NCBI RefSeq assembly: GCF_025979885.1
Contig: NZ_CP110139.1
Span: 3,864,001-3,928,000 of the forward strand
Reading direction: 5' to 3'
DNA: 64,000 nt
Origin: Hymenobacter sp. YIM 151500-1
GTDB lineage: Bacteria; Bacteroidota; Bacteroidia; Cytophagales; Hymenobacteraceae
Shown one piece after another: positions 26,355-35,100 of this stretch (within the stretch, counting starts at the first letter, position 1; every line of letters starts with the position of its first letter). The position numbers were made by a program, and so were the translations under genes. The notes below the pieces were generated by a model. The model was not told the origin of the DNA, did not search any database, and saw nothing but the letters and a program-made list of their open reading frames with translations.

Positions 26355-26408
26355 ATTGCTTGTAAGCAGCCCAAGCAAAACAGTCTAAACACCAGACTTT
26401 GTCGACGG

Positions 26409-27401
26409 CTACCCCCGGCGCAGCACCTGGGCGGCTTCTTTGGCGAAGTAGGTGAGAATGGCGTCGGCGCCGGCGCGCTTGATGCTGAGCAGCACTTCCA
26501 GCATGGTCCTTTCGCCATCGAGCCAGCCGTTTTGGGCGGCGGCTTTCACCATGGCGTACTCCCCGCTCACGTTGTAGGCCGTCACGGGCAGGGTGGTGTG
26601 CTGGCGCACGTCCCGAATTACGTCGAGGTAGCTTAGGGCGGGCTTCACCATCACCATGTCGGCGCCTTCCTGCTCGTCGAGCTGTAGCTCACGCAGGGCC
26701 TCGCGGCGGTTGGCGGGGTTCATCTGGTAGGTTTTTTTGTCGCCGCGCTTGGGGGCCGAGTCCAGGGCGTCGCGGAAGGGGCCGTAGAAAGCCGAGGCGT
26801 ACTTGGCCGTGTAGCTCATGATGCTTACGTGGCTGAAGGCGTTGCTGTCCAGCACCTCCCGAATCCAGGCCACGCGTCCGTCCATCATGTCGCTCGGCCC
26901 GATGATGTCACTGCCGGCGCGGGCCTGGGCCAGGGCCATCTGCCCCAGGATCTCCAGGGTGGCGTCGTTCAGAATTTCGCCCGACTCGGGGTCTACCACG
27001 CCGTCGTGCCCGTCGGAAGAGTAGGGGTCCATGGCTACGTCGGTCATCAGCACCACGCCGGGGTACTGGCGCTTGATTTCGGCAATGGTTTTCAGGTACA
27101 GGCCGTCGGGATTGGTGCTCTGGGTGGCCAGCCGGTCTTTCACGGCGTCTGGCAGGCCCGGAAACGGGGCAAAAGCCCGGATGCCCAACTCCACGCACTG
27201 CCCGATTTCGTCGAGTAGCCGGTCGGCCGACAGACGGTAGATGCCGGGCATGGAGTGGATTTCGACGGCCTGGTTCTGCCCTTCAATCAGAAAAACCGGG
27301 TAGATGAAGTCGTTGACGGTCAGGGTGTTTTCCTGCACCAGGTTGCGAATCACCTCCGACTTACGGTTGCGGCGGGGGCGGTGGGTGGGAAGTAGCGGCA
27401 T
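26409..27401 (-). CDS. hemB: Delta-aminolevulinic acid dehydratase (porphobilinogen synthase)
   Basis: A 330-residue enzyme condensing two 5-aminolevulinate molecules to porphobilinogen in haem synthesis. Visible are the N-terminal RPRRNRKSEVIRNLVQE, MTDVAMDPYSSDGHDGVV (the metal-site region, with no Cys triad, so the Mg-type rather than Zn-type site is likely), GSDIIGPSDMMDGRV, the Schiff-base Lys region SYTAKYASAFYGPFR, and the second Lys in DMVMVKPALSYLD. The start MPLLPTHRPRR at 27401 matches family length; the open frame to 27563 crosses the likely promoter at 27440. The upstream neighbour is divergent. Confidence 0.95.
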   Translation of the reverse strand: MPLLPTHRPRRNRKSEVIRNLVQENTLTVNDFIYPVFLIEGQNQAVEIHSMPGIYRLSADRLLDEIGQCVELGIRAFAPFPGLPDAVKDRLATQSTNPDGLYLKTIAEIKRQYPGVVLMTDVAMDPYSSDGHDGVVDPESGEILNDATLEILGQMALAQARAGSDIIGPSDMMDGRVAWIREVLDSNAFSHVSIMSYTAKYASAFYGPFRDALDSAPKRGDKKTYQMNPANRREALRELQLDEQEGADMVMVKPALSYLDVIRDVRQHTTLPVTAYNVSGEYAMVKAAAQNGWLDGERTMLEVLLSIKRAGADAILTYFAKEAAQVLRRG

Positions 27402-27439
27402 AGCAGAACAGAAGATGGAACAGAGCGAAACAGCCGCCG

Positions 27440-27447
27440 CAAAGGTA
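27440..27447 (-). promoter_or_regulatory. Putative -7 element of hemB
   Basis: TACCTTTG on the minus strand, 38 bases upstream of the chosen hemB ATG, matches TAnnTTTG. Confidence 0.5.
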
Positions 27448-27615
27448 AGGTTGCCCCGATTGGCGAACTGCGGCCGGGGGTGGCAGTGCTTATGGCTACA
27501 GGGTCTTACCCGAAAGCACCACTTTTTCCTAACCCCACGGCACCCCACGCCCGTACGTACCAACGGCCACAGCGGCTGTAGTCACTCACTACTCAACCAA
27601 ACACAACCTTTAGCT

Positions 27616-27939
27616 ATGAGCAACAACAAGAAGAATGTTGACCAGCCCGGCGAAACGTTCGGGAAAGAAGTTGGCGGCGTAAGCGGCCAGCCCGACGGCC
27701 CCCACGAAGGCCCCGTAGCCGGCGGCGCCGACAACACCCGCGGCGAAAACAAGCCCAGCCGCGAGAGCCACAGCGGTGGCGCCAAGAAAGGCAAGTACGA
27801 CCCCGAAGAGCACAGCCCCCAGGGCTCCCACGCCAATTCCTCGGATGAGCGTGGCGCCGACAGCTCCGACAAAGAGTTTCGCAACAACCAGCCCAACGAC
27901 AGCACCTCTCAGGCCGGCCGCCCCAACCAGGGTTCCTAG
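27616..27939 (+). CDS. Small hydrophilic, probably disordered protein
   Basis: A 107-residue protein with almost no hydrophobic residues. Its composition is dominated by Gly, Ser, Asn, Asp, Glu, Lys and Pro (for example GGADNTRGENKPSRESH, KYDPEEHSPQGSH). There is no signal peptide and no recognised domain. Such composition resembles hydrophilin or LEA-like stress proteins, but no family motif is visible, so this is only a suggestion. The start MSNNKKNVDQPG at 27616 marks the beginning of the uniform hydrophilic segment; the upstream part of the frame looks non-coding. It is followed by a strong bidirectional terminator and is transcribed away from hemB. Confidence 0.7.
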   Translation: MSNNKKNVDQPGETFGKEVGGVSGQPDGPHEGPVAGGADNTRGENKPSRESHSGGAKKGKYDPEEHSPQGSHANSSDERGADSSDKEFRNNQPNDSTSQAGRPNQGS

Positions 27940-28127
27940 GCCAGACCTTCAGGAAGTAGTTGAAGATAGTTTTTGTAGCGGCCAGACGGAGTAGGGACGC
28001 AGCATCCTACATTCTCCAATTGCCGAATGGCACCAGTTTCGCCCTTGTGGTGCGGACAATGAGACGCAATATCTTGTGTCTCTACACAATCCAGCCGATT
28101 GCGTGGCTAACCCAATCAGCTCCGAAA

Positions 28128-28165
28128 GCACAACAGGCCCTCCGTTTCGGAGGGCCTGTTGTGCT
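28128..28165. terminator. Bidirectional terminator between converging genes
   Basis: A perfect 18-bp stem (AGCACAACAGGCCCTCCG and its complement) with a 2-base loop lies between the plus-strand hydrophilic gene and the minus-strand lipoprotein gene. Confidence 0.75.
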
Positions 28166-28190
28166 TTAGAGAATCTGTTTCAGCTGCATC

Positions 28191-28418
28191 TTATTCCTGC
28201 TTATGCCAACCGGAGGCTTCGGCTTTGGTCAAGGTAGCGGGAGTGGCTTGGGGGCCTTGTGAGTCGTGTAGCAACACCACGCGGGTGTCGGCGGGCTGCT
28301 TGAGCAGGGCCAGCTGGCGGTTTGGGGTGCCTTCCAGCGTTACGCGGCTGATCTGGCAGCCGGCTAGCAGGGACACAGCTCCACAAAAAACAAGCAGACG
28401 AGTAGCAGCAGCGCGCAT
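28191..28418 (-). CDS. Small lipoprotein
   Basis: About 75 residues from the Met at 28418 (MRAAATRLLVFCGAVSLLAGC), with a clear lipobox LLAGC. Upstream in-frame Met codons at 28430 and 28445 are possible starts, but 28418 gives the standard charged N-terminus. The mature part of about 55 residues contains ISRVTLEGTPNRQLALLKQ and DTRVVLLHDSQG, with no recognised domain. The function is unknown. Confidence 0.6.
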   Translation of the reverse strand: MRAAATRLLVFCGAVSLLAGCQISRVTLEGTPNRQLALLKQPADTRVVLLHDSQGPQATPATLTKAEASGWHKQE

Positions 28419-28566
28419 GGCAAAGGGCATGTAGGTGTGCTGCAAAAGTAGGGGTGCCGCCAGGCCTCGACTGAGTTATTCGTTAAATGCTGAGCTGGGC
28501 TCCATCAGCTAGGACATTTCCTCGGTCGGCACGGCTGCCAATAGCACCCGATTCAGGCTGAGCCTC

Positions 28567-28827
28567 CTACTTCGTTCGCGCCGCGCCGGCCCATACGATG
28601 CACAGCACCAGCCCTACGCCGGCTGCCAGCGCCACCGGTGGCCCTAGCCACAGCAGTCCGGCGAATAGCATTACCCCGAGGTAGCCGGCTTCAGTGGCAG
28701 CGTGTTGAAGCAGGCTGCCAGCCCCCAGCCACAGTCCGCCGCACCCCAGCAGAACCAGGGCGCACAGGCTGCCAAGCAGCACGGGGGCCAGGCGTCGCTG
28801 CCGGGCGGGTCGGGGGCGGTTTATCAT
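28567..28827 (-). CDS. Small two-helix membrane protein
   Basis: An 86-residue protein with an Arg-rich N-terminus (INRPRPARQRR) followed by two long hydrophobic segments (about 14-42 and 48-80), consistent with an inner-membrane hairpin with both ends in the cytoplasm. No family was recognised. It lies between the rocD terminator and the small lipoprotein gene on the same strand. Confidence 0.55.
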   Translation of the reverse strand: MINRPRPARQRRLAPVLLGSLCALVLLGCGGLWLGAGSLLQHAATEAGYLGVMLFAGLLWLGPPVALAAGVGLVLCIVWAGAARTK

Positions 28828-28869
28828 CGGGCCAGATCAATCGGGTACAGAAGCCGCGCAAAAATAGAA

Positions 28870-28917
28870 AAGCCCGCCGCAGCCCACCGCAACTAACGCG
28901 GCGGGCTGCGGCGGGCC
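28870..28917 (-). terminator. Terminator of rocD
   Basis: On the minus strand the arms GGCCCGCCGCAGCCC and GGGCTGCGGCGGGC pair and are followed by TTTTCTATTTTTG. Confidence 0.8.
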
Positions 28918-29021
28918 TTCACAGAAGAGCTGAGAGGTAGCAGCAACAGCCATCAGCTTTCAACCGAAGAAATTGCCGGCTTACGCTCACATCTCACCCC
29001 TAGCGTCTCACTTCCGATAAC

Positions 29022-30290
29022 CTAAAACTCTAGAATTGTCTGCTCAATCACGTCGCAGGCTTCGTGGAGCTGCTCCTCGGTGATGACCAGCGGCGGGGCA
29101 AAGCGGATGATGTCGCCGTGGGTAGGCTTGGCCAGCACACCGCGTTCCATCAGCGTTACGCACACGTCCCAGGCCGTGCGGCCGTCGGCAGCAGGGCGGA
29201 TAATTACGGCGTTCAGCAGGCCCTTGCCGCGCACCAGCTCCACCACCTCGGGGCGTTTGGCTTGCACGCGGCGCATCCGCTCCCGGAACACCTCGCCCAG
29301 GGCGCGGGCGTTCTGAGTCAGCTTCTCATCCAGCAGTACATCCAGGGCGGCACGCAGCACCACGCAGGCTAGCGGGTTGCCCCCGAACGTGGAGCCGTGC
29401 TGGCCGGGCTGAATGGTAAGCATGATTTCGTTGCGGGCCAGCACCGCCGACACCGGCATGACGCCCCCACTCAGGGCTTTGCCCAGGATGAGAATATCGG
29501 CGTGTACGCCCTCGTAACACACGGCCAACAACTCACCGGTGCGCCCCAGCCCGGTCTGGATTTCGTCGGCAATGAACAAGACGTTGTGCTGCTTGCACAG
29601 CGCCGCGGCTTTGGCCAGGTAGCCTTCCTGCGGCACCACCACGCCGGCCTCGCCCTGAATGGGCTCTACCAGAAAGCCGCACACGTGCGGGTCTTGCAGC
29701 GCATCTTCCAGGGTCTCCAGGTCGTCGTAGGGCACCACCTGGTAGCCGGGGTTGTAGGGCCCGAAGCCGCCGGTAGAGTCGGGGTCGGTGCTGAAGGAGA
29801 TAATGCCGGTGGTGCGGCCGTGGAAGTTGTGCTCGGCCACCAGAATGCGGGCCTGGTTGGGGGCAATGCCCTTCTCCTGGTAGCCCCACTTGCGGGCCAG
29901 CTTAAGGGCAGTTTCCACAGCCTCGGCCCCGGAGTTCATCAGCAGGGCCTTGTCGTAGTTGAACAGCTCACAAAGCTGCTTTTCAGCCGGGCCCAGCTGG
30001 TCGTTGAAAAAGGCCCGCGAGGTAAGCGTGAGGCGCTGGGCCTGCTCGGTTAGCGCCCCAATAATGCGCGGGTGGCAGTGCCCCTGGTTCACGGCCGAGT
30101 AGGCCGACAGAAAATCGTAGTAGTGCTTGCCTTCCACGTCCCACAGGTGCACGCCCTCGCCGCGGCTCAGCACCACCGGTAGCGGGTGGTAGTTGTGGGC
30201 GCCGTAGTGGTCTTCCAGGGCCATCAGCTCCTGGCTGCGGGTGCGGGTAGTGGTAGAAGTAGAAGGAGCGGAGTGGGTGGTAGTAGCCAT
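29022..30290 (-). CDS. rocD: Ornithine-oxo-acid transaminase
   Basis: A 422-residue PLP-dependent class III aminotransferase converting ornithine and 2-oxoglutarate to glutamate-5-semialdehyde and glutamate. Family landmarks are [48 protein letters not shown] (diagnostic for ornithine aminotransferases), [48 protein letters not shown] and the PLP lysine in [12 protein letters not shown]. The start MATTTHSAP at 30290 was preferred over 30380 because the upstream segment contains a -7-like TACTTTTG (30328-30335). It probably acts in arginine/ornithine catabolism or proline linkage. Confidence 0.94.
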   Translation of the reverse strand: MATTTHSAPSTSTTTRTRSQELMALEDHYGAHNYHPLPVVLSRGEGVHLWDVEGKHYYDFLSAYSAVNQGHCHPRIIGALTEQAQRLTLTSRAFFNDQLGPAEKQLCELFNYDKALLMNSGAEAVETALKLARKWGYQEKGIAPNQARILVAEHNFHGRTTGIISFSTDPDSTGGFGPYNPGYQVVPYDDLETLEDALQDPHVCGFLVEPIQGEAGVVVPQEGYLAKAAALCKQHNVLFIADEIQTGLGRTGELLAVCYEGVHADILILGKALSGGVMPVSAVLARNEIMLTIQPGQHGSTFGGNPLACVVLRAALDVLLDEKLTQNARALGEVFRERMRRVQAKRPEVVELVRGKGLLNAVIIRPAADGRTAWDVCVTLMERGVLAKPTHGDIIRFAPPLVITEEQLHEACDVIEQTILEF

Positions 30291-30498
30291 GGGTGGCGGG
30301 GATAATGCGGTGGGAAGATCAGCTAGCCAAAAGTACGCAAAAACGCCGCACGCGGCCGTGGCGCGTGCCGCCTCGCTCAACCATAACCAACCCCGACGTA
30401 AATCCGTGTAACGCTAAACAAGTGCTTGAAGCTCAACCATATAAAGGACGAGCTTGTGGGTGCTGAAATTACTGAGCAGCTACCTTTTTCTTCTTCGT

Positions 30499-31437
30499 AT
30501 GGCTTCATCTTCTTTTGCCCGGCGGCATCCCGTGGGCACCGTTTTGCTTGGGTTACTGGTGCTGCTGCTAGCCGCCGGGGGCTGGTGGTACGTCAAAAAC
30601 AACAATGGCAAAGGACTCAAGTCGACTCTGGTGGAAGAAGGCAAGGAGCTGCTGCCCACTCTGGAAAACACCAACCTGGCCATCCGCAACATCACTCCCG
30701 ACTCGCTCAAGGCTCAGGTAAAGCTGGATTTGCGCAACAACATGCCCGTTACCCTGCGCATCGACAGCTTCCGCTACCAGACCCGCATCGACGGCGACTT
30801 GCTCACGCAGGGTGCCAAAGACCGGCCCACTGTGCTGCACGCCGACTCGCTCAGCCACATCGACATGCCCCTGAATCTGGACCTGAGCAAGGTGAAAGAC
30901 AAAATCAAAACCAGCCAGCAGGACTGCGTGACTGTGCAGCTGGCCATGGACCTGTATACGCGCTTGCCCGTGGCCGGCACCCAGAAAATACCCGTCACCA
31001 TCAGCAAGCGGGTGTACGTGCCCAAACTGCCCAAAATCGAGCTGGCCGACGTGGACGTAACCGACTTGGGTCTCAAAAACGGCGAGGCCATAGCCCGCTT
31101 CCGCATCACCAACTACAACCCCTTCCCGATTACCATCAAGCAGGTCAATTACCGCTTCCGCGTGGGTGGCGACGATATGGACATCCGCGGCACCGAAACC
31201 AAGGACGTAACCTTCAATGAGCGCGGCACTGAGATAATGCCCGTGCACATCCGCTTCCAGCCTAAAGCTCTCCCCAAAGTAGCGTTCAAAACGCTATTTA
31301 AAGCCAAAAAAACGCCCTACGACCTTACAGGAGCCGTGCTAGTAGCCGCGGGTCGCCACAATCCCGAGGACATGAAGGTAAACTTCAACACCTCCGGCAC
31401 GCTGAAAGACCTAAAGGAAATCCCGCAAAAAAAGTAG
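30499..31437 (+). CDS. LEA type 2 / WHy-domain membrane-anchored protein
   Basis: A 312-residue protein with one N-terminal transmembrane segment (VGTVLLGLLVLLLAAGGWWYV) and two copies of an LEA-2-like beta domain. The first (residues about 45-160) contains NTNLAIRNITPDSLKAQVKLDLRNNMPVTLRID; the second (about 180-300) contains PKIELADVDVTDLGLKNGEAIARFRITNYNPFPITIKQVNYRF. The phrase N-NPFPITI is typical of LEA-2/WHy domains, known from desiccation and stress proteins. The start at 30499 (MASSSFARRH) gives a short positively charged N-terminus before the membrane helix. It is probably periplasmic and inner-membrane anchored. Confidence 0.85.
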   Translation: MASSSFARRHPVGTVLLGLLVLLLAAGGWWYVKNNNGKGLKSTLVEEGKELLPTLENTNLAIRNITPDSLKAQVKLDLRNNMPVTLRIDSFRYQTRIDGDLLTQGAKDRPTVLHADSLSHIDMPLNLDLSKVKDKIKTSQQDCVTVQLAMDLYTRLPVAGTQKIPVTISKRVYVPKLPKIELADVDVTDLGLKNGEAIARFRITNYNPFPITIKQVNYRFRVGGDDMDIRGTETKDVTFNERGTEIMPVHIRFQPKALPKVAFKTLFKAKKTPYDLTGAVLVAAGRHNPEDMKVNFNTSGTLKDLKEIPQKK

Positions 31438-31440
31438 GCT

Positions 31441-31535
31441 GTAGCGCGAACCTGGTAGTGTGCGTGCTCTCGCGCTGTAACAAGGATACTTGTTCTACAG
31501 GCGCACCGGTACGCGAATTATCAAGTTCGCGCTAC
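31441..31535. repeat. GTAGCGCGAA-ended palindromic repeat
   Basis: The left end GTAGCGCGAAC and right end GTTCGCGCTAC form perfect 11-bp terminal inverted repeats around an AT-richer interior. It abuts the ridA promoter. Confidence 0.65.
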
Positions 31536-31551
31536 ACCACGCGCTACAACC

Positions 31552-31559
31552 TACCTTTG
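31552..31559 (+). promoter_or_regulatory. Bacteroidota -7 element of ridA
   Basis: TACCTTTG lies 6 bases before the ridA ATG, predicting a leaderless transcript. A TTCG at 31526-31529 might be the -33 element, but it lies inside the neighbouring repeat. Confidence 0.55.
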
Positions 31560-31565
31560 CGGCCT

Positions 31566-31946
31566 ATGGAAACACTACACCACCCCGATGCCCCGCAGGC
31601 TGTTGGGCCTTACGCCCAAGCCATTGTGGCGGGCGGCCTCGTATTCTGCTCCGGCCAAACGCCCTTGGTGCCTGCCTCCATGCGCATCGAGGCCACTACC
31701 ATTGAAGAGCAAACCCGGCAGGTGCTGCACAACCTCAGCGTGGTGCTGTCGGCCCGCGGGGTGGGACTGGCGGATGTGGTGAAAACCACTGTGTTTCTGA
31801 AAAACTTTGCCGATTTTCAGCGCATGAACGCCGTGTATGCCGAAGTGTTCGGCGCGCACCGCCCGGCCCGTACCACCGTGGAGGTGTCGCGTCTGCCCCT
31901 GGATGCGCTGGTCGAAATCGAGTGCATAGCTGCCCTGCACGCCTGA
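31566..31946 (+). CDS. ridA: RidA family enamine/imine deaminase
   Basis: A 126-residue protein that hydrolyses reactive enamine/imine intermediates such as 2-aminoacrylate. It has the full RidA pattern: PQAVGPYAQAIVAGGLVFCSGQTPLVP, EEQTRQVLHNLSVVLSARGVGLADVVKTTVFL, FAEVFG-like YAEVFGAHRPARTTVEVSRLPLDALVEIECIA with the catalytic Arg in PARTTVEV and the terminal Glu. METLHH at 31566 is the start because the promoter motif ends just before it. Its stop overlaps the ATG of the next gene by one base (TGATG). Confidence 0.94.
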   Translation: METLHHPDAPQAVGPYAQAIVAGGLVFCSGQTPLVPASMRIEATTIEEQTRQVLHNLSVVLSARGVGLADVVKTTVFLKNFADFQRMNAVYAEVFGAHRPARTTVEVSRLPLDALVEIECIAALHA

Positions 31947-32128
31947 TGGACCCACGCATGGCCGCCTTCCTGGCCCAACCCCTCCGGCCCGGCGACTTCT
32001 ACCACACCCCGGAAGGCTATATGGTCTTCACCGAGCAATACCACCGCCGCCGCGGCTTCTGCTGCGGCAGCGGCTGCCGGCACTGCCCCTGGCGGAAAGA
32101 GGAGAAAGGTGATGATGGGAAGAAATAG
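31946..32128 (+). CDS. DUF5522 family small Cys-rich protein
   Basis: A 60-residue protein with the DUF5522 pattern: GDFYHTPEGYMVFTEQYHRRRGFCCGSGCRHCPW. The four Cys residues in CCGSGCRHC suggest a metal-binding knuckle. It starts inside the ridA stop codon (one-base overlap), so translation is probably coupled. The function is unknown, but the family is widely conserved in Bacteroidota and in some proteobacteria. The C-terminal tail is Lys/Asp-rich. Confidence 0.8.
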   Translation: MDPRMAAFLAQPLRPGDFYHTPEGYMVFTEQYHRRRGFCCGSGCRHCPWRKEEKGDDGKK

Positions 32129-32133
32129 GTGAT

Positions 32134-32193
32134 GATGCCAGTACAGCAAAGCTGTTTAGGAAGTTACCCAAACAGCTTTGCTGCACTGGCATT
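32134..32193. repeat. Inverted repeat at the end of the RHS partner gene
   Basis: Arms of 24 bases with two mismatches (ATGCCAGTACAGCAAAGCTG and complement) flank a 12-base loop. The loop and arm edge include AGCTGTTTAGGAAGT, the terminal word of the MITE-like family at 26207. The right arm overlaps the stop codon of the partner gene. It probably also acts as a terminator between the converging DUF5522 and partner genes. Confidence 0.6.
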
Positions 32194-35100
32194 ATTGTAC
32201 GCAAGGGGCTGCTTCAATTTCATCTCTTGTAAACTCATGACCATCTGAGTAAGAATAGCGGTACACGTTTAAGTATTTATTGGTGCCAAGCTGGGTGCTG
32301 CTCTCACATTCTATCGTCGGCTTTTCGCAGTGGTCAACAATCCACCGCTCATCAGCCGTGCAGGTGGCGCATTCTAGTGATGCTCCTAGCACTACCCATC
32401 GAGTTTGCCCATACGTAGGGCTAGCGGAGTTGACGTCTTTTTCTTCTTTTTCTTGCTGGCCGGTTGGTGAATTATCAGGGTTCATCTTACACCTGATGTT
32501 TTCTGTTTCTACCCACGTAGGCGCCTTCATCTGAGCGTAGTTATACTGGGACTCTTTGACAATCCGGCGTTCTGCTCCAGCTGTGCTGCCTGGCTTCGTC
32601 AATATTTCTTTGTATACTCTAGCTAGCTTGCCAGCCGCATCATACTCATACTCAGTATAGAGGTTATCATTATCAAGCGTATATGTCATCTGCCCGGTAT
32701 GCCCATCGTAGACATAAGCGGTAAGAGGAGCATCTACAGGATGAAAACGGAAGTCGTCCACGTACACCGAGCCTGAGCCAGCGTTTCGGCATCCAACAGT
32801 TAATTGCTTGCCTGCATCTGAGTTAGGTATTTTCACAAATAAGTGAAGCAGCAGCCACTTACCAGCCCGCTTGGTAGCGGCATCCGCGATGCTCATTTCC
32901 TTAACTGTTGTGCCATCCAGGGCCAAGTACAAACGGGCACCTTGAGCATCACTATTGTCGTACACCCATACACTGGCCCGGTAATTCCTATCTGTGCTGA
33001 TGTCTTTTGTATTTCCTACAGTTGCCTTATAAGTAAAGCCCAACTGCCCGGCTGTGAGCAAGGAACTGTACAAGCCCGTATGCTTCTGGTCAGAGTTTCG
33101 CCGGCCAGCGTCGCGCACTTCGCCACCAAAGTGCGTACCATTACTTGTCGGATATTGATCTTCGGCACCGGAATATGCTATTTCGGTGTAACGAGCATTG
33201 ACAGCCGACGCAATGGAATATTTCTGGTTATACCCTGATTTTTCGGCGGCGGCACTACCATTAATATCTTTGGATTGTAGAGGACGGGAGAACTGATCAT
33301 AGTGTGTAATTTCTCCCTGCTGTATCCAGCCCGCGTTTTGTCCGGAGGCAGTAGGCGAGGTCCAGTTGAAAGGAATGAATCCAGCCAAGGTGCCATCAGG
33401 GTTCAACTGTTTGCCCTGCCAAGCAAACGAGCGGTGCATGCGCCACACTCGGTCTTTTGTTGGTGCAGCAAATTCTACATATTGGTCGGTAGCAGCATCC
33501 AGTTTGCGGTAGGTAGCCCAATCCCGTCTCCACGTAGCAACTGAGGCCGCCACGGGAGCCAATGAGCCATCAGGTAACACTTTGCTGACAGAGGAGGCTG
33601 CTATTTGCGAGAGCATGTTTTTGTTAGATGCACTAAACCCAACAGACCCCATACCCTCGTAGCCGGGGATTTTGTATGCGGGTACCTGCGTGTTCCGGAA
33701 CTGCACACCCAGGGCATCTATTGTCTTTGAAGATAAAGGAGCAGCTGTTAGGAAGTCATAAGACAGAGTCCGCGACGAGGTTTGGATACCGTTGCTGATG
33801 GTAGTGGTTCCGATTAAGTAAGTCGGTATTACTGTCTTAATACTCTTATTAACTGAGAACCAGCGAGCCTCCGAGTTATCCGTTGATTTGGTTATTTCGC
33901 TGAGCAAAGAACCTTCTGAAAAATACCCTTGGTGCGCAATGCCAGCATCGTTTTCGATATCATTCGTGTAATTATACACAACTTCGCGCTCCATAGTACC
34001 ACGCTTATCGAAGCTACGTACCCACTTCGGTTGACCGATCAGGGCTGTGTTGATTCGAGTTAGGTTGTTAGCCATAGACAGGCCTACTTTGGCAAGCTTA
34101 AGTTCACCAAGATTTCCCTGAGTTATATAATGAGGATAGTTAGCAGTCTCAGCAGTGAGATGTTCACTGTCTACTTTAGTCTGGCTAATCATATCCAGAC
34201 GCGGGGTATGGAAGCTGTAGACTGTACGTGTGTCGAAGGCATTATCATCCACCTCCCCGGCAGCATTGCGGAACCGGCCACTCAGTTCGGTAACTTCACT
34301 GTATAATACAGGAGTAGCGGGATAATCAGGATCTGAAAGTTCCGTGTGTGTTATATACTCAGCTTTTGGCAGGTGCTTAGCTTTCTCAGGCTCTTTAGAT
34401 ATTACACCTGTAGAAAAGCAACCTTGGCTCGAGCAACTAGAGTATTGGTATTTGGTCTGTTGCGTGTTCCCTTTTTCATTACGTACTAACAGTTTAGCTA
34501 CGCGGATGTCACCACCATTTTTACTTACAGATAGATTTGTCTCAAAGGTAAATTCTTCGAAGCCCTCATATGAATTTGTGGGAACATGAATTGAAGGGTT
34601 ACACTGTGCTAAACCAGCAGGCACCGGTCCTCCTGGATAAGGTGCTCCTAGTGCTGTAGGCGGTTGAGATATTTGCAAAGTTCTTTCGGTGACATCGGCT
34701 ATTATATGGTCTTTTTCATAATCTGTCGCGCAGTATACAGTAGTATAACCTCCGCTTGGACTACTGCTAGGCACTCGGTATCGATTATTTAATCTTCCTT
34801 TGATATGAAGCACATCACCTTTTTTAAACCGTGTGCGCAAGTCAAAGCCTTCTGGCCCACCCGTGAATATTCCGCTAGGTCCATAAGAACTTCCTTTATC
34901 CTTAAATATTACTCTCGTACTTTCTAGACCTGACACGGAAGCGTATTGATCCCGCTCATATTCAACCTCCAACGTCGAGCCCAGTGGATTGTGTAAACGT
35001 TTCAGTGACCAAGCTGAGCCATCTTCGCTAGCTTGCGTTTGCCCCTTAGCGTTTACGGAGACCATATCATTGTTCACGAACAGACTACCGTTCTGTGTTC